Of a stretch of DNA of 39,844 bases, positions 25,354 to 33,433 are shown one piece after another. Origin of the DNA: Labrenzia sp. DG1229 (lineage in GTDB: Bacteria; Pseudomonadota; Alphaproteobacteria; Rhizobiales; Stappiaceae). The stretch covers positions 121,111-160,954 of the forward strand of contig NZ_KI928917.1 of NCBI RefSeq assembly GCF_000521215.1, read 5' to 3'. A model generated the notes under the pieces. That model was not told the origin of the DNA. It did not search any database and worked only from the letters and a program-made list of their open reading frames with translations. Within the stretch, counting starts at the first letter, position 1; the number at the start of each line of letters is the position of its first letter. The position numbers and the translations under genes are program-made.

Positions 25354-25977
25354 CTACTCCAAACCTGTTACCCTGGCCAATATGCGTTTGATGAGGTCGT
25401 CAACGAAGTCTTCCTTGAACATGTCCTGTCCGTGCGCGGAGCCGGGGTAGATAGCCAGTTCTTTCGGCTCGGACGCCTGTTTGAAGCTTGAGTGTGTGCG
25501 AGCCCGGAAGAAGTCCCTTTCGGTCACAAGGAAGAGTTTGTCGACGCCGACAGCGTCAGACATGTCCCCGTGAGCTGTCCCAAGCAGGACTACGAGATCG
25601 GCCTGGACTTCGCCCTTGTGCAAGGCTGCGCCCTGTGCAGCCGCACCGCCAATACTTGCACCGATCAACACGATCCGCCGCTTGCCTTGCTGGCGGAGAA
25701 AATCGATCCCTGATTTGACGTCCTCAACCGAGACTGACTCAAGTGATATCGAGGCGACACCTGCCTCCTGGAGCTGGATGGCAATGCCGGTCCAGCTGGC
25801 AGCATCATACCCCGACTGGTGAATCAGGACGACGCCGGTGGAACCGGATGCATCATAAAAGAGTGCCTGCCGCTCGATCACATTCCTGATCGATAGGGTC
25901 ACGTCTTCCTGGGCATGCGCGGCTGGCATCCAGAAAACACCGGCCGCTAACAACAGAGTCTTCAAAATCCGCGTCAT
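25354..25977 (-). CDS. Small secreted alpha/beta-hydrolase-like protein
   Basis: The 207-residue precursor has a Sec signal peptide (MTRILKTLLLAAGVFWMPAAHA, cut after AHA at about residue 22), so the enzyme acts in the periplasm. The mature part has the alpha/beta-hydrolase order: VVLIHQSGYDAASW (oxyanion-hole region, about 50-63), the nucleophile elbow GASIGG (about 106-111), an acidic residue region near FLVTERDFF, and the catalytic His in YPGSAHGQDMF (about 178-188). It is smaller than typical esterases and resembles dienelactone-hydrolase-like proteins. It stands alone, convergent with the LysR gene; no substrate can be named. Confidence 0.8.
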   Translation of the reverse strand: MTRILKTLLLAAGVFWMPAAHAQEDVTLSIRNVIERQALFYDASGSTGVVLIHQSGYDAASWTGIAIQLQEAGVASISLESVSVEDVKSGIDFLRQQGKRRIVLIGASIGGAAAQGAALHKGEVQADLVVLLGTAHGDMSDAVGVDKLFLVTERDFFRARTHSSFKQASEPKELAIYPGSAHGQDMFKEDFVDDLIKRILARVTGLE

Positions 25978-26147
25978 AATCCTAGCCGTTCGATCGGCAT
26001 CTGCGTGTGTCTCGGGTGGCGCATCGAAATACCTGCTTTGGCCTAATGCGCAAGGTCATCAACTCGCGGTTCCGGGAGTGTTACACCCGTCGCTTTGCCG
26101 GCAAAACAAACGTTGCCCGGCCCTATCTGGCTGCCTGCAATCCGCGA

Positions 26148-26903
26148 CTAGGCCACCCGAACTTCCAGATTGGCGAACAACGTGGAAAATTCTTCCGGAG
26201 GAACCCTGTCGGTGACGAGGTAATCTCCGGGCTTCAGCGTTGGCTGACGAAGCACCGGTTTGCGCACCTGCGGCTCGAACTTCGAGTGATCGACTGCCAT
26301 GATCGCGCGTCCCGCATTGGCCAGCATTGCACTCGCAATGTCGACCTCGCACTGCTCATGAACGAGAAACCCGTTCCGGGCATCAACAAGAGATGCGGAC
26401 AGGAGCACGTAATCCACCTGCATCCGGTCTATGACGTCAAACGCCGAACGGTCAAAGGATGCGCCGTCGTGATCCCGCAGCTGTGTTCCGGCCATCGAAA
26501 CATTGTTGCCCGGGATCATCGCGAGCGTGCTCGCGACATAGGCGGAGTTCGTGACAACGGTGAGTTCGCGCAGGCTGCGAAGGGCCTGTGCGACAAATCC
26601 GGACGTCGACCCGGTATCGATGGCAATGCTGTCGCCGTTCTTGATGATCTTCACGACTTCTTCGGCGATCGCCACCTTGGCATCGCGATTCAGGTTCATG
26701 CGGGCCAGATAGGGCAGATCCGGTGCCGACTTGGTCGACACCAGTGCACCGTGCACCTTTTGCAGAGCCCCCCGGTCGACCAGCGGCCGCGAGACCCTCC
26801 GAATGGTCTGATCCGATACCCCAAGGATACGCGAAAGCTCCTGCACGCTGACGGTGCCGCGCATATCCACTGTCTGTAAGAGCGTTGTTTCGTATTTCGA
26901 CAT
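26148..26903 (-). CDS. DeoR-family transcriptional regulator
   Basis: The 251-residue regulator has the DeoR winged helix at residues about 1-58 (VSVQELSRILGVSDQTIRRV...GALQKVHGAL). Its RRVSRPL departs from the usual RRDL at the recognition helix. The C-terminal DeoRC domain (about 75-235) has IAIDTGSTSGFVAQAL and VVTNSAYVAS, the loops that in this family bind a phosphorylated ligand. It is divergent from the first flavoprotein gene, with a 14-bp inverted repeat and 10-bp-spaced TGTT elements in the gap. It probably represses the amine cluster and is relieved by a phosphorylated intermediate; the last point is inference. Confidence 0.92.
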   Translation of the reverse strand: MSKYETTLLQTVDMRGTVSVQELSRILGVSDQTIRRVSRPLVDRGALQKVHGALVSTKSAPDLPYLARMNLNRDAKVAIAEEVVKIIKNGDSIAIDTGSTSGFVAQALRSLRELTVVTNSAYVASTLAMIPGNNVSMAGTQLRDHDGASFDRSAFDVIDRMQVDYVLLSASLVDARNGFLVHEQCEVDIASAMLANAGRAIMAVDHSKFEPQVRKPVLRQPTLKPGDYLVTDRVPPEEFSTLFANLEVRVA

Positions 26904-26960
26904 GAGGCCTGTTTACACCAAAGTTCCTGGTCGAATAAGGCTATTCTGCACCGCGAATTC

Positions 26961-27013
26961 AACAAAAATCAACAATACTATTGTGAAGATGTTGATTTTT
27001 GTTAGGATTTGTT
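26961..27013. promoter_or_regulatory. DeoR operator: 14-bp inverted repeat with TGTT elements every 10 bp
   Basis: AACAAAAATCAACA (26961-26974) is the exact complement of TGTTGATTTTTGTT (26990-27003), 15 bases apart. Within it AACA occurs at 26961 and 26971, and TGTT at 26990, 27000 and 27010, that is, once per 10 bp. Such periodic short repeats on one helix face are typical DeoR-family sites. It lies between deoR (start 26903) and the flavoprotein gene (start 27042). Confidence 0.8.
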
Positions 27014-27041
27014 CCGACTGACAGCATGCGGACCTGCAAAT

Positions 27042-29459
27042 ATGACCCAACACTCTGCCAAACATCTGATTATCGGCGGCGGCATCATCGGTTGCTCGAT
27101 CGCCTATCATCTGACCCGAATGGGGGAGAGGGATGTGGTTCTTCTGGAACGCGCGGGCCTGACGGAAGGGGCCACCTGGCACGCGGCCGGTCTGGTCGGA
27201 CAGTTGCGCTCGTCGCGCAACACGACCCGCATGCTGAAGAAATCCGTCGAAATGTATGACCGCCTTCAGAACGAGGAAGGCATGCAATTCGACTGGAAGA
27301 AAACCGGCTCGCTCAGACTTGCCGCAACCGGGGAGCGCCTGCTGGAGGCCAGACGGCTGGCAACAATGGCACGCAGTTTCGGCCTGGAAATGCAGATAAT
27401 CTCCCCCGGCGAAGCAAGAGATCTATTCCCTCTGATCGAGGCAAGCGGCCTGGAAGGTGCAGCGTTCATTCCCTCCGACGGCTATGTTGATCCGGCCTCT
27501 CTCTGCCAGGCCGTCGCGGGCGCCGCGCGTCGCCAGGGAGCCGACATCCGCCAGGGCGTCGAGGTGCGCGATTTTACCGTATCAAACGGACGGATCACAT
27601 CAGTCGAGACGAGCCAGGGAACATTCGAGGCAGATACGATCATCCTGGCAGCCGGCATGTGGAGCCGTGAACTTGGAGAAAAGCTGGGCATTCGTGTACC
27701 TGCCTGCGCGGTCGAACACCAATATATCGTCACCGAACCCACCGGAACCGAAGTCGGCCATTTCCCGACACTTCGTGATCCGGAACGTCTTGTGTACTAC
27801 AAGCCGGATGTCGCCGGACGACTGGTCATTGGCGGCTACGAGGAAGGCACCCTTCCCTTCGGAGACCAAGGCATCCCCGGATCTTTCGTGCGCCAGCTTC
27901 TGCCTGAAAATCTGGATCGTTTTCTGCCGTTGGCGGAACTTGCCAGCCAGGTGACACCAATCGTCAATGACGTCGGTATCCGCCAGGTTGTCAACGGTCC
28001 GATACCCTATTCCGCCGACGGAGACTTTGTCATGGGCTGGCAGCCCGGCTTGGACAACCTGATGATGGCGACAGGATTTCTCTATGGCATCGCCGCTGGC
28101 GGCGGTGCCGGGGAGATGATTGCCGAATGGGTGGTTGAAGGACGCCCGTCGCTGGATCTCTGGCCCCTTGACGTGCGCCGCTTCGGACCGCATCACGGAA
28201 CCCGGACCTTCATGTATCCGCGCGCTGTCGAGCACTATGCCCATCACTACAAGAAAAGGTATCCGGGACAGGAGCATGAAAGCGCCAGGCAACTGAGATT
28301 GTCGCCGCTCTACCAGAAACTCAAGGATCGCGGAGCTGTCTACGGCTCGAAGAACGGTTGGGAACGACCGCTCTGGTTCGCGCCTGACGGGGTAGAGCCG
28401 GTTGATCAGCTGGATTTCCTCGATCCGGGCTGGAAGAAATATGCCGCCGAAGAACACAGGGCCGTTCGGGAGAGGGTCGCATTGATCGACCAGTCCAGCT
28501 TTTCGAAATTCGAGATTATCGGCGCCGATGCGCTCGACGCATTGCAGCACATGGCCGTCTCCAACATGGACAAGCCGGTTGGTTCGGTCATCTATACGCA
28601 GCTGTGCAATGGGTCCGGCGGCGTGGAGGCAGATGTGACGATCATCCGCCTGGATCAGAACCGTTTCTATCTGGTGACCGGATCCGGTTTTGGCATCCAC
28701 GACAGCGACTGGATCAGGCGCAACCTCCCCAAGAGTTCTCCGGTGCACATTGTCGAAGTCACGAGCGGTTATGCCGTGATCAACATAGTCGGTCCGAAGT
28801 CACGCGACGTTCTGGCAGCCGCTTCCGAATGTGATGTCTCCAATGAAGCGATCCCCTTTTCCACGATGAAGGAAATTGTCGTCGGCGCAGCGCCGGTACG
28901 TGCGGCGCGGATCGGTTATGTCGGAGAACGCGGCTATGAACTGCATGTCCCAACGGAATTTGCTGCTCATGTCTACGACACGCTCTGGGCGGCTGGAGAA
29001 AAACACCGCATCGCCAATGTCGGATACAGGGCGATCGAGAGCCTCAGAATGGAAAAAGGCTATGTCTACTGGTCGGGTGATGTCACGCCGGATTACACGC
29101 CGATCGAGGCAGGTCTCGGGTTTCGCGTTCACCTGAAATCCAAAGGCGATTTTCTTGGGCGGCAGGTGTTGGAAGTGCAAAAGAAGGATGGCGTCGAACG
29201 CAGGCTGTGCACCTTCGTGACACAGGACCATCTGCCGCTCACGGGTGGCGAAACCATACTGCTGGGAGATCAGGTTGTCTCGTCCACGACCTCTGTCGGC
29301 TTTGGATATACGGTGAACCGCACGATTGTGCGCGGATATCTGGACAAGGAGCATTGGGACCGGGCTGAATTCAGTCTGGAGGTCTTTGGCGAGCGTTACC
29401 CGGTCACACAGGCGGAGAGCCCGCTCTATGATCCGGACAACACCGCACTCAAGGGATGA
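27042..29459 (+). CDS. Dimethylglycine/sarcosine-dehydrogenase-like flavoprotein (DAO + GcvT domains), copy 1
   Basis: The 805-residue enzyme has an N-terminal FAD-dependent DAO domain (IIGGGIIGCSIAYHL at about residues 10-24), the TWHAAGL motif whose His covalently carries FAD in DMGDH and SARDH (about residue 48), an FAO_M linker (about 370-425), and a C-terminal GcvT-like folate domain with its C-terminal barrel (about 430-805; GYRAIESLRMEKGYVYWSGD). Such proteins oxidatively demethylate N-methyl amines and pass the one-carbon unit to tetrahydrofolate. An upstream TTG start (27009) lies inside the operator; the ATG at 27042 begins the family-typical sequence. The kinase-like gene that follows starts 12 bp after its stop codon. 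Confidence 0.9.
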   Translation: MTQHSAKHLIIGGGIIGCSIAYHLTRMGERDVVLLERAGLTEGATWHAAGLVGQLRSSRNTTRMLKKSVEMYDRLQNEEGMQFDWKKTGSLRLAATGERLLEARRLATMARSFGLEMQIISPGEARDLFPLIEASGLEGAAFIPSDGYVDPASLCQAVAGAARRQGADIRQGVEVRDFTVSNGRITSVETSQGTFEADTIILAAGMWSRELGEKLGIRVPACAVEHQYIVTEPTGTEVGHFPTLRDPERLVYYKPDVAGRLVIGGYEEGTLPFGDQGIPGSFVRQLLPENLDRFLPLAELASQVTPIVNDVGIRQVVNGPIPYSADGDFVMGWQPGLDNLMMATGFLYGIAAGGGAGEMIAEWVVEGRPSLDLWPLDVRRFGPHHGTRTFMYPRAVEHYAHHYKKRYPGQEHESARQLRLSPLYQKLKDRGAVYGSKNGWERPLWFAPDGVEPVDQLDFLDPGWKKYAAEEHRAVRERVALIDQSSFSKFEIIGADALDALQHMAVSNMDKPVGSVIYTQLCNGSGGVEADVTIIRLDQNRFYLVTGSGFGIHDSDWIRRNLPKSSPVHIVEVTSGYAVINIVGPKSRDVLAAASECDVSNEAIPFSTMKEIVVGAAPVRAARIGYVGERGYELHVPTEFAAHVYDTLWAAGEKHRIANVGYRAIESLRMEKGYVYWSGDVTPDYTPIEAGLGFRVHLKSKGDFLGRQVLEVQKKDGVERRLCTFVTQDHLPLTGGETILLGDQVVSSTTSVGFGYTVNRTIVRGYLDKEHWDRAEFSLEVFGERYPVTQAESPLYDPDNTALKG

Positions 29460-29470
29460 ACGGGGGAAAC

Positions 29471-30397
29471 ATGACAGAACATGCTGAGAAAGTACTCGCG
29501 GCACTGCGCTCTGCGCCGCAATTTGCACATGTCACTTCAGCAAGGCACGTCACACGTCTCGGCGGCCTGACCAACCTGGTGCACCGTGTGGATCTCACCG
29601 ACCAGTCCGTCATCGTCCGCATCCCGGGTGAAAACACCGAAGAATACATCGATCGTGCCGTGGAAAAGCACAATGCGGAAGCCGCGGCCGACGCCGGTGT
29701 CTCCGCCGATGTCCTTTATGCGGATGCTGCAACCGGCGTCATGATCACGCGCACGATCGACGGGATCGAAACCATGACCCCTGATCTTTTCAGGTCACGC
29801 ACCGGCTCTCCGGGCCGCGCGGGGACGGCGCTGGCCAAGCTGCACACTTCCGGCGAAACCTTCCGGTTTCGATTCGAACTTTTTTCCATGATCGATGACT
29901 ACCTGAAAGTTCTTTCAACCAAGGATGTCTCGCTCCCGGAAGGCTACCAGGATGTTGTCACAGCAGCGATGCCCATCGGAGACGTGTTGGCGGCTGCCGA
30001 TCTGCCGCTTGCTCCCTGTCATTGCGATCCGCTTTGCGAAAACTTCCTGGATGACGGGACGACAATGTGGATCGTTGACTGGGAATATTCCGGCATGAAC
30101 GATCCATTGTGGGATCTTGGTGACCTTTCGGTCGAGGCCAGCATGACCTTAGGGCAGGACGCAGAGATGCTGGAGGCGTATTTCAAGCGTGGTCCCACTG
30201 CGGCAGAAACAGGCCGCGTGGTGATCTACAAGGCCATGTGCGACCTTTTGTGGACCCTTTGGGGGCTCATTCAACTTGCCGACAACAATCCTGCCGACGA
30301 CTTCTGGGCTTATGCGACCGGCCGGTTCGACCGTTGCCGCACGTTGATGCAGGACCCTGCCTTCGATGCCCATGTGGCCGCCGTCAGGGCTGGTTGA
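29471..30397 (+). CDS. Choline/ethanolamine-kinase-like phosphotransferase, copy 1
   Basis: The 308-residue protein belongs to the APH/choline kinase (LicA-like) fold. The N-lobe has RLGGLTNLVHRVD and VIVRIPGENTEEYIDR (about 30-62); the catalytic loop is CHCDPLCENF (His-x-Asp...Asn, about 182-191), and the metal-binding Asp is in WIVDWEYSGMNDPLWDLGD (about 198-216). The family phosphorylates the hydroxyl of choline, ethanolamine or similar compounds with ATP. An alternative ATG at 29456 overlaps the previous stop; the one at 29471 has GGGGGA upstream. It follows flavoprotein copy 1 and runs 14 bp into the convergent phosphatase gene. Its exact substrate is unknown. Confidence 0.88.
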   Translation: MTEHAEKVLAALRSAPQFAHVTSARHVTRLGGLTNLVHRVDLTDQSVIVRIPGENTEEYIDRAVEKHNAEAAADAGVSADVLYADAATGVMITRTIDGIETMTPDLFRSRTGSPGRAGTALAKLHTSGETFRFRFELFSMIDDYLKVLSTKDVSLPEGYQDVVTAAMPIGDVLAAADLPLAPCHCDPLCENFLDDGTTMWIVDWEYSGMNDPLWDLGDLSVEASMTLGQDAEMLEAYFKRGPTAAETGRVVIYKAMCDLLWTLWGLIQLADNNPADDFWAYATGRFDRCRTLMQDPAFDAHVAAVRAG

Positions 30398-31157
30398 GCA
30401 ATGCCAGGATCTCGGCGTGCAGCTTCCGGGTCGCCGCCGTGACAGTGCGCCCGTCCGATGCCATTGTCAGCGGATTGCCCTGCCAGTCGGTCATGATACC
30501 GCCGGCCGCTTCGACCACGGCGGAAACCGGCAGATAGTCATAGGGCTGCAGATCGTAATCCACGACAGCATCCGCAAGCCCGCGTGCCACAAGCGCATGT
30601 GGATAGCAGTCAGCCGCCATCCTGCGCAACTGACCGGCACGAACAAGACGCTGAAACGCCCCCGGTTCGCGTGTGGCCAGCTTGTCACCTTCATTGACAA
30701 AGAGACGTGCGTCATCCAGGGACCGGCATTTGCTGACACTGATCGATGTCCCGTTGCAGGTGGCGTGCAGACCCTCGCCTCCTGAATAGACTTCATCGAG
30801 CGCCGGCATGCGGATCACACCCATTTTCGGACAGCCTTCGACCAGAAATCCAAGCAGCATTCCGAACAGCGGCAATCCGGCTATGAACGACCGCGTGCCG
30901 TCAATCGGATCTATGATCCACATCTTGTCACCATCTCCGGTCTGACCGAATTCCTCACCGAAGATCGCTTCCCCCGGAAAGTTTCGTTGAATGCTGTCCC
31001 TGAGGGAATTTTCCGTTGCCTTGTCCGCAAGCGTGACCGGGCTTTGATCGGCCTTGGTTTCGGTTGCAGGATCATTCCGGAAATAGGCAAGACTGACAGC
31101 CGCGGCATCTCCTGTGATCTCCAATGCCTTTTCCAGTCTGTCCGAATAATCCGGCAT
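30384..31157 (-). CDS. Inositol-monophosphatase-family phosphatase, HisN-like
   Basis: The 257-residue enzyme has the Mg-dependent IMPase motifs: SPVTLADKATE (about 40-50), FGEEFG (metal Glu, about 66-71), IIDPIDGTRSFIAGLPLFG (metal Asps, about 81-99), and the C-terminal DLQPYDYLP (replacing the usual WD; about 201-209). The wording of the central motif is closest to histidinol-phosphatase (HisN) types. It is on the opposite strand between kinase copy 1 and the importer, and its 3' end overlaps the kinase gene by 14 bp. Its promoter region is shared with the importer operon. It could remove the phosphate added by the kinases, or be a plain histidinol phosphatase. Confidence 0.88.
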   Translation of the reverse strand: MPDYSDRLEKALEITGDAAAVSLAYFRNDPATETKADQSPVTLADKATENSLRDSIQRNFPGEAIFGEEFGQTGDGDKMWIIDPIDGTRSFIAGLPLFGMLLGFLVEGCPKMGVIRMPALDEVYSGGEGLHATCNGTSISVSKCRSLDDARLFVNEGDKLATREPGAFQRLVRAGQLRRMAADCYPHALVARGLADAVVDYDLQPYDYLPVSAVVEAAGGIMTDWQGNPLTMASDGRTVTAATRKLHAEILALLNQP

Positions 31158-31232
31158 ACCGCGAATCTCCCGTGTTTCTCATGTTTTTTGTCTGCTGAAT
31201 GAACGTTTAAGGCTCAAAATGTATCTAAAATC

Positions 31233-31275
31233 CACAAAAGTCGAACCTAAATGTTGCTTTTTGTTGATTTATACT
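31233..31275. promoter_or_regulatory. Second DeoR-type site before the betaine-type importer
   Basis: TGTTGCTTTTTGTT (31252-31265) matches the half-site before flavoprotein copy 1 at 13 of 14 bases. TGTT recurs 10 bp later (31262), with TGTTGATTTATACT (31262-31275) matching at 11 of 14. An inverted copy, CACAAAAGTCGAAC (31233-31246), matches at 9 of 14; its spacing to the first is 10 bp shorter than in the other operator, one helical turn. It lies between the phosphatase (31157) and importer (31370) starts. Confidence 0.65.
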
Positions 31276-31369
31276 GACAGTCTAGGGAGTGTTTTGCCAA
31301 GTTGGCTAGCTGCCGAGAGCGTTATGCATACGCAGTTCCGTATTGGCAATTCTCGACAGGGAGGAAATT

Positions 31370-32302
31370 ATGAAGCGCGTTTCATTAGCACTGTCCGCCA
31401 TGCTGGCCGTCGCGCCTGCATTCGCAGCCGAGTCCAGCGATCCGATCAAACTTACACTGCACGACTGGTCCGGCCAGTTGATCACGACCAAGCTCATGGG
31501 CGAAGTCCTGAAGGAAGCCGGATACAACGTTGAATATGTCCAGGCTGACTACATCGCCCAGTTCGCAGGATTGAAGACCGGCGATCTGCATGTCGCCATG
31601 GAAATCTGGGAAACCACCGGCCGCGAGGCAATGGATGAGGCATTCGCGACAGGCGACGTCGTCAATCTGGGTGAAACCGGTCTCCAGGCAATCGAGGAAT
31701 GGTGGTATCCGGCCTACATGAAGGAGCGGTGCCCGGGCCTGCCGAACTGGGAAGCGTTGAAGGATTGCGCGGCAGAATTCTCGACACCTGAGACGGCTCC
31801 CTTTGGCCGGTATCTCGGGGGTCCGGTCACCTGGGGTGGCTTTGATGATGAACGTGTTGAGGCTCTGGGACTGGACTTCGAAGTGGTCCATGCAGGCACG
31901 GATGCGGCTCTGTTCGCTGAACTGGAAGCAGCGTATCAACGGCAGGATCCGATCATCCTTTGGGTCTATGCACCGCACTGGGCGCCTGCAAAATACGATG
32001 GTGAATTCGTTGAATTCCCGCCGTTCTCGCCCGAATGCTACAGCGACCCATCGGTCGGGGTGAACCCGGATGCAGCGTATGACTGCGGCAAGCCGCGCGG
32101 CCCGATCTGGAAAGTTAGCTGGGCAGGCGTTGCAGACAAGTGGCCCGGAGCCGCGAAGGCGATCGAGAATTTCAAACTCTCCAATGCCGACTATGGCGCC
32201 ATGGTCACCGAAGTCGATCTCGACGGCAAGTCGGTCGACGATACGGTTGCAGCATGGATGGCTGACAACAAGGACACCTGGACGGGCTGGATTGCCAAAT
32301 AA
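31370..32302 (+). CDS. Glycine-betaine/proline-type ABC importer substrate-binding protein
   Basis: The 310-residue precursor has a Sec signal (MKRVSLALSAMLAVAPAFAA, cut after FAA at about residue 20), then an OpuAC-type domain: KLTLHDWSGQLITTKLMGEVL, GLKTGDLHVAMEIWETT, and the EWWYPAYMKERCPGLPNWEAL segment. The aromatic-rich WVYAPHWAPAKYD and WGGFD regions suit a box that binds quaternary ammonium compounds. The ATG at 31370 has GGGAGGAAATT before it. It is the first gene of the importer operon under the DeoR-type site. The ligand may be glycine betaine, dimethylglycine, choline or a related methylated amine. Confidence 0.9.
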   Translation: MKRVSLALSAMLAVAPAFAAESSDPIKLTLHDWSGQLITTKLMGEVLKEAGYNVEYVQADYIAQFAGLKTGDLHVAMEIWETTGREAMDEAFATGDVVNLGETGLQAIEEWWYPAYMKERCPGLPNWEALKDCAAEFSTPETAPFGRYLGGPVTWGGFDDERVEALGLDFEVVHAGTDAALFAELEAAYQRQDPIILWVYAPHWAPAKYDGEFVEFPPFSPECYSDPSVGVNPDAAYDCGKPRGPIWKVSWAGVADKWPGAAKAIENFKLSNADYGAMVTEVDLDGKSVDDTVAAWMADNKDTWTGWIAK

Positions 32303-32320
32303 ACCCGTCCCATACTTCCT

Positions 32321-32364
32321 GCACGCACCAGCCTGAGTTTGGTGCGTGCCGGACACTTGTCCGG
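32321..32364 (+). other. Two hairpins between betaine-type binding-protein and ATPase genes
   Basis: GCACGCACCA (32321-32330) pairs perfectly with TGGTGCGTGC (32340-32349), a 10-bp stem. It is followed at once by CCGGAC (32349-32354) / GTCCGG (32359-32364), a 6-bp stem with loop ACTT. They sit in the 117-bp gap after the binding-protein gene. As in the sugar importer, this fits mRNA protection that favours binding-protein synthesis. Confidence 0.65.
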
Positions 32365-32419
32365 ATGACAGCCAAGACAAGTTTCCCGACCCCGGGAATA
32401 AACCTCCACCGAGGACTGG

Positions 32420-33433
32420 ATGACGAAGCCCGTAATTCTCGATTGCCGGAACGTATGGAAGCTCTACGGCGCACAGGCCGATACGTTTTTGAACACCAAC
32501 CCTGACCCGTCCTCAGCAGATCTGGAAGCGGCAAATCTCATCGGGGCGGTGCGGGCGGTCAATCTCCAGATCCGGAAGGGCGAGATATTTGTCATCATGG
32601 GGCTGTCGGGCTCCGGCAAATCGACGATTGTTCGATGCCTGTCTCGGCTTGTGGATTCCACTGCTGGAGAAATCCGCTTTGAGGGTAAGGATCTTCTCAG
32701 CGCAAGCGAAGAAGAACTGATCCAGATCCGGCGCAAGAAGATGGGCATGGTGTTCCAGCAATTCGCGCTCCTGCCACACCTGACGGTCCTGGAAAACGCG
32801 GCTTTCCCCCTTGAAATTCAAGGCGTCGACAAGAAGACCCGTGAAGCACGCGCGCATGAAGTTGTGGAACTGGTGGGTCTCAAGGGGCGTGAAAGCTATT
32901 TCCCACGCGAACTTTCAGGCGGTCAGCAGCAGCGTGTCGGCATTGCCCGCAGCCTGGCGGCCGAACCAGAAATCTGGTTTCTCGACGAGCCTTTCTCGGC
33001 GCTTGACCCGTTGATCCGCCGCGAAATGCAGGATGAATTCCTGCGGCTGCAGAACATCCTGCACAAGACGATTGTCTTCATTACCCATGATTTCGACGAA
33101 GCCATCCGTCTGGCGGACCGGATTGCAGTGATGAAGGACGGGATCATTGAACAGGTCGCGACACCCGAAGACCTCGTCCTGCAGCCTGCAACCGAATATG
33201 TGGCGGAGTTCACGCGGCATGTGAGCCGTGCGAAGGTGATACGCGCTGCCTCGTTGATGGAGCCCGTGAAAGGCGACAGCTTCGCCGGTGAGGTCGCGCA
33301 TGATGCCGTGATCGAGGTTATTGCCGATCCGGTGGAAGCCTCGGACCTGCCTCACAAGGTCATGGAAGGCGACAAGCCGGTTGGTCAGATTTCCCGCAAG
33401 GCGGTGATTGATGTGCTGGTAGGGCGCAGATGA
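32420..33433 (+). CDS. Glycine-betaine-type ABC importer ATPase (ProV/OpuAA-like)
   Basis: The 337-residue ATPase has Walker A GLSGSGKST at about residues 61-69, the Q-loop MVFQQFALLPHLTVLENAAF, the signature LSGGQQQRVGIARSL, Walker B IWFLDEPFSALDP, and FITHDFDEA. The N-terminal 30 residues before the core and the insertion (TNPDPSSADLEAANLIGAV) are ProV-like. The C-terminal extension after about residue 265 has no clear CBS repeats, unlike typical ProV, but ends in a short DAVIEVIADPVEAS...GQISRKAVIDVLVGRR segment that may be half of one. The start ATG follows GAGG, and the permease gene overlaps its stop by 4 bp. Confidence 0.93.
   Translation: MTKPVILDCRNVWKLYGAQADTFLNTNPDPSSADLEAANLIGAVRAVNLQIRKGEIFVIMGLSGSGKSTIVRCLSRLVDSTAGEIRFEGKDLLSASEEELIQIRRKKMGMVFQQFALLPHLTVLENAAFPLEIQGVDKKTREARAHEVVELVGLKGRESYFPRELSGGQQQRVGIARSLAAEPEIWFLDEPFSALDPLIRREMQDEFLRLQNILHKTIVFITHDFDEAIRLADRIAVMKDGIIEQVATPEDLVLQPATEYVAEFTRHVSRAKVIRAASLMEPVKGDSFAGEVAHDAVIEVIADPVEASDLPHKVMEGDKPVGQISRKAVIDVLVGRR

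Noticed and set aside
26007..26879. 290-codon open frame on the plus strand
   Set aside because: Opposite to the DeoR gene, which has a clear helix-turn-helix and effector domain.
27600..28748. 382-codon open frame on the minus strand
   Set aside because: Antisense to flavoprotein copy 1; no recognisable motif, explained by codon bias of the real gene.
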